Assembly (NCBI GenBank): GCA_030640725.1 | Contig: DAOWIV010000109.1 | Span: 1 to 8,691 of the forward strand | Origin: Methanosarcinales archaeon | GTDB lineage: Archaea > Halobacteriota > Methanosarcinia > Methanosarcinales > Methanogasteraceae | Direction: 5' to 3' | DNA length: 8,691 nt | Shown: piece by piece, positions 6,636-8,691 of the stretch | How positions within the stretch are numbered: position 1 is the first letter of the stretch | Layout: every line of letters starts with the position of its first letter | Program-made: the position numbers and the translations under genes | Notes under the pieces: generated by a model | Told to the model about the DNA's origin: nothing | Seen by the model: the letters and a program-made list of their open reading frames with translations, nothing else | Database searches by the model: none

Positions 6636-7726
6636 AGAAGAGACTCTACGTACCGCATCCCGGGCATTTCGATGGACTGAAGAAACTTATATCAGAGGCG
6701 GGAAAGGATATTTATTCAGTCTTCATGGCAGGCTCGCCTGACTTTGTGGGCACCGGCAGGAGCAATCTCGCCGCTCCCGAGATCGAGGATATCAGGGAGC
6801 AGACCGAGTATGCGCACAAAAACGGCGTGAAGATGGAGATCGTGCTCAACAGTTCGTGTATGGGCGGGCGGCACCTGACGCCGGAGGGCTTCAACCTTAT
6901 CTACCGCTATCTCGGGGAGCTTGATAGTTGTGGGGTCGATACCACGGTTGTGGCAGACCCGTACCTTGTCGAGGTGATCGCAAAGGACTTTGAGATGCAA
7001 CCGGTCGTATCGGTGCTCTCGTTTGTGAATTCACCGGAGAAAGCCATCTTCTACGAGGATCTTGGCGCATCGTCGATTGTGGTTGACCCTGACGTGCACC
7101 GGCATTTCGATGTCCTGAATGCGATCCGCGATTCCGTGGACTGCGAAATAAAACTGCTCGTGAACGAGGGCTGCCTGTACCAGTGCCCGTTTCGGTATGC
7201 CCACTTCAACTTCTTCTCACACGCATTCGGTCCGCACCCGCGCCCGAACGTGCTCGATGACTATTATTATGAGAGATGTATACTCGCAAGGATCAAGAAT
7301 CCGAGACTGATCATCACATCACCATGGATCAGACCCGAGGACATCCATGAGTACGCCGGCATCACCGATGTCTTCAAGATCGGTGGCAGGACCCACTACA
7401 TCAACTGGATCCTGAACTGCGTCGAAGCGTACACCAACGAATCGTACGACGGCAACCTGATGGACCTGCTCGACTGCCCGAAAGACTTAAAAGACCTCTA
7501 TTACGTCTCAAACAGGGATCTTGACGGCGCAATCGACCAGTGGAAGACCTGTGGGACGGTCTGCGTTGACTGCGGCTTTTGCAGGGATCTTACAGAGAAT
7601 GCGGTCAAGGTCTACTCGGGAGGCGGCACAGAGAGCGAGACGCTTGTCGGGTGGCGCGAGATTGCATGTACGGGCGGACTGGTTGATAGAATAACCGGCA
7701 AGACGAAGACAGCGGTGCACGCATGA
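6632..7726 (+). CDS. U32-family (peptidase U32-like) protein with C-terminal cysteine cluster
   Basis: 364 residues from the ATG at 6632, which overlaps the nifB stop (ATGA) and has AGAGG 4-5 bases upstream; a longer in-frame start at 6560 would lie inside nifB and is unlikely. The fold looks like the U32 TIM-barrel family: the N-terminal strand KRLYVPHPG, then FMAGSPDFVGTGRSN, SVLSFVNSPEKAIFYEDLGA, and the hallmark region LVNEGCLYQCPFRYAHF with Cys181 and Cys185. Near the C terminus is CGTVCVDCGFC (Cys307, 311, 314, 317), a CX3CX2CX2C pattern suited to an Fe-S or zinc site. U32 members include bacterial UbiU and UbiV, which bind [4Fe-4S] and act in oxygen-independent hydroxylation; classical peptidase activity is doubtful for many members. 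Placed between nifB and another Cys protein, an Fe-S or cofactor-related role is the best inference; substrate unknown. Confidence 0.82.
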   Translation: MKKRLYVPHPGHFDGLKKLISEAGKDIYSVFMAGSPDFVGTGRSNLAAPEIEDIREQTEYAHKNGVKMEIVLNSSCMGGRHLTPEGFNLIYRYLGELDSCGVDTTVVADPYLVEVIAKDFEMQPVVSVLSFVNSPEKAIFYEDLGASSIVVDPDVHRHFDVLNAIRDSVDCEIKLLVNEGCLYQCPFRYAHFNFFSHAFGPHPRPNVLDDYYYERCILARIKNPRLIITSPWIRPEDIHEYAGITDVFKIGGRTHYINWILNCVEAYTNESYDGNLMDLLDCPKDLKDLYYVSNRDLDGAIDQWKTCGTVCVDCGFCRDLTENAVKVYSGGGTESETLVGWREIACTGGLVDRITGKTKTAVHA

Positions 7727-8130
7727 TTACAGAGAAACTACTACAGACAAGAAGTGATATCGAAAATAACCTGAGGACGCTCCTGGCACGACCTGTTATG
7801 GTCACAGAACTGGACGCTTTCGCGCTGCCCTGCGGATGTAACGGAATCACTGCAAACATCCGCGGACTCGAACTGGACGATCTCGAGGTGTTCGAGGAGC
7901 AGATGCTCGCCCGTTTCAAAGAGGCGGCATCGCGTCTTGAGATTCCGCCGAGTTTCATATTTGCGCGGCTGATCCCTGGAAGTTCAGTCGTTGCCGCGAT
8001 CAACTGGCGCGTGCTATGTGATCGCTGCTATCCTGAGTTTGCCCGCACGCACGGGAAGATGCCGAGACCTGATATCTACATCATGCATCTTGAGCGGCGG
8101 GAACGGAATGAAAGAAAGAAAAAAGGATGA
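7723..8130 (+). CDS. Small cysteine-rich protein of unknown function, fourth gene of the nifU-nifB unit
   Basis: 135 residues; I do not recognise the family. The ATG at 7723 overlaps the stop of the U32 gene in ATGA, so translation is probably coupled. A helical N terminus (residues 1-22) leads to a strand-rich part with PCGCNG (Cys37, Cys39) and ANIRGLELDDLEVF. A helix (57-72), a second sheet part with IFARLIPGSSVVAAINW, and VLCDRC (Cys99, Cys102) follow. The tail is strongly basic (RRERNERKKKG). The four cysteines in CxC and CxxC pairs, with no others present, suggest a bound metal or Fe-S cluster. No signal peptide or membrane segment is visible, so it is probably cytoplasmic. Its place after nifU-type, nifB and U32 genes suggests a partner in cofactor handling; this is inference from context only. 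Confidence 0.8.
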   Translation: MITEKLLQTRSDIENNLRTLLARPVMVTELDAFALPCGCNGITANIRGLELDDLEVFEEQMLARFKEAASRLEIPPSFIFARLIPGSSVVAAINWRVLCDRCYPEFARTHGKMPRPDIYIMHLERRERNERKKKG

Positions 8131-8180
8131 GAGATGTGGATGGCAGGCACCGAGAGAAACCCCCGGGCACCAGCCAATCG

Positions 8181-8198
8181 GTAAACACCCACGTTTAC
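8181..8198. terminator. Short inverted repeat between convergent genes
   Basis: GTAAAC (8181-8186) and GTTTAC (8193-8198) form a perfect 6-base stem with a 6-base loop, spanning the TAA stop of the minus-strand gene and lying 50 bases after the plus-strand unit ends. There is no T run on either side, so it is only a weak candidate for an end-of-transcript signal. Confidence 0.25.
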
Positions 8199-8515
8199 AG
8201 GAATTCCATCTCTGCATTCGAGTACAACATGTTTGTGTTGCGCTGATCGTTGAGCTTCTTGAAATGGACGTCGATTGTGTTGCGTGTGATCACACTCGAT
8301 ATCAAGACCCCGACCATGAATGATTCTACGTCATATCTACCTTTGCAGACACGAATCACGTCAGTCAGGTTGTCTATCTTGGTTTCGCCAATCCATCCGG
8401 ACAGTTTCCTGTTCAGTTCCAGCAAACCGTCTTTTGACATGCCGGATTCGGTGGCGATCGCTGATATTATTACCGGTTGAATCTTTTTGAATTCATCGAT
8501 TTCGTTATGGTTCAT
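8195..8515 (-). CDS. Small predicted helical protein of unknown function
   Basis: 106 residues, not recognised. The start ATG (8513-8515) is well supported: GAGGTG lies 5 bases upstream, an excellent match to the archaeal 16S 3' end. The sequence is charged and probably mostly helical, with a stretch of modest hydrophobicity (FMVGVLISSVIT, about residues 66-77) too short and polar to call a membrane segment with confidence. There is one cysteine (Cys57) and no catalytic motif that I can see. It is convergent with the nifU-nifB unit and has its own TATA box and leader, so it is probably transcribed alone. It could be a small regulator or an accessory protein; nothing in the sequence decides. 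Confidence 0.65.
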   Translation of the reverse strand: MNHNEIDEFKKIQPVIISAIATESGMSKDGLLELNRKLSGWIGETKIDNLTDVIRVCKGRYDVESFMVGVLISSVITRNTIDVHFKKLNDQRNTNMLYSNAEMEFL

Positions 8516-8520
8516 TTAAT

Positions 8521-8526
8521 CACCTC
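8521..8526 (-). promoter_or_regulatory. Ribosome binding site of the 8195-8515 gene
   Basis: AAAGAGGTGATT read on the minus strand complements the archaeal 16S rRNA tail. It is spaced 5 bases from the ATG and decides this start. Confidence 0.7.
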
Positions 8527-8554
8527 TTTATCTGAATATCGGTGCGATCCTTTT

Positions 8555-8571
8555 CTGACATAGGATGTCGG
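8555..8571. promoter_or_regulatory. Imperfect palindrome in the leader of the 8195-8515 gene
   Basis: CTGACAT-AGG-ATGTCGG is an inverted repeat with six of seven arm positions matching. It lies between the inferred transcription start and the ribosome binding site, flanked by a direct repeat TCGGTGC (8539-8545 and 8568-8574). It could be an operator or an RNA hairpin; chance is also possible at this size. Beyond it, 8619-8691 shows nothing I can name. Confidence 0.25.
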
Positions 8572-8605
8572 TGCACAGATCATAGCTACTACATCGTTAC
8601 TTCAC

Positions 8606-8618
8606 CGTATATAAAACT
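8606..8618 (-). promoter_or_regulatory. TATA box of the 8195-8515 gene
   Basis: On the minus strand GTTTTATATACGG is a near-ideal archaeal TATA element. Transcription would start about 25 bases further on, near 8586, leaving a leader of about 70 bases before the ATG at 8515. Confidence 0.5.
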
Positions 8619-8691
8619 ATCGATCATCCATTAAAGATAGCATTATTGTAGTAAAATGTTATATCATGATGCATGTGTTGTGCAGACCACT

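Noticed and set aside
8127..8246. 39-residue ORF overlapping the end of the 135-residue gene by ATGA
   Set aside because: It continues the overlap pattern, but its last third is antisense to the 8195-8515 gene and its composition looks random. Conservation in relatives could revive it.

Overview
The window looks archaeal, most likely a euryarchaeon of the methanogen or anaerobic alkane/methane-oxidiser kind. The evidence is Shine-Dalgarno sites of the GAGGTG type before several starts, an AT-rich TATA-like box (TTTATATA) instead of -35/-10 promoters, an archaeal ArlJ/TadC-type pilus membrane protein, and a short NifB without a NifX domain. The lineage is an inference; no rRNA or tRNA gene is present to fix it.

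Layout. Positions 1-3197 (+) hold the end of a long coiled-coil protein and, 14 bases later, a large two-module type II secretion F (TadC/ArlJ-like) membrane protein with an unusual Pro/Glu-rich N-terminal extension built from a 201-bp tandem duplication. Together they look like part of a type IV filament (pilus or archaellum-like) locus that continues upstream. A convergent gene (3205-4212, -) stops 7 bases away and encodes a membrane protein of unknown function with two copies of a Q-x3-W/F-T transmembrane module. A divergent promoter region (4213-4433) separates it from thiL (4434-5390, +), encoding thiamine-monophosphate kinase.

After thiL comes the most interesting part, a tight four-gene unit (5467-8130, +): a NifU C-terminal-type Fe-S scaffold (TTG start behind a strong ribosome binding site), the radical SAM enzyme NifB, a U32-family protein with a C-terminal cysteine cluster, and an unrecognised 135-residue protein with CxC and CxxC motifs. 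Each junction is a 4-base ATGA stop/start overlap, so the four are probably translated together. Three are familiar in Fe-S or cofactor chemistry and the fourth is cysteine-rich, which suggests a metallocluster assembly or insertion unit. No nitrogenase structural gene is visible here, so the final target is open.

The right end has a convergent small gene of unknown function (8195-8515, -) with a well-formed TATA box and a roughly 70-base leader. No tRNA, rRNA, insertion sequence or CRISPR array was seen. In-frame short tandem repeats recur in several genes: coiled-coil repeats at 1-240, the 201-bp duplication at 609-1010, and 9-bp x-Gly-Glu repeats at the end of thiL and the beginning of nifB.
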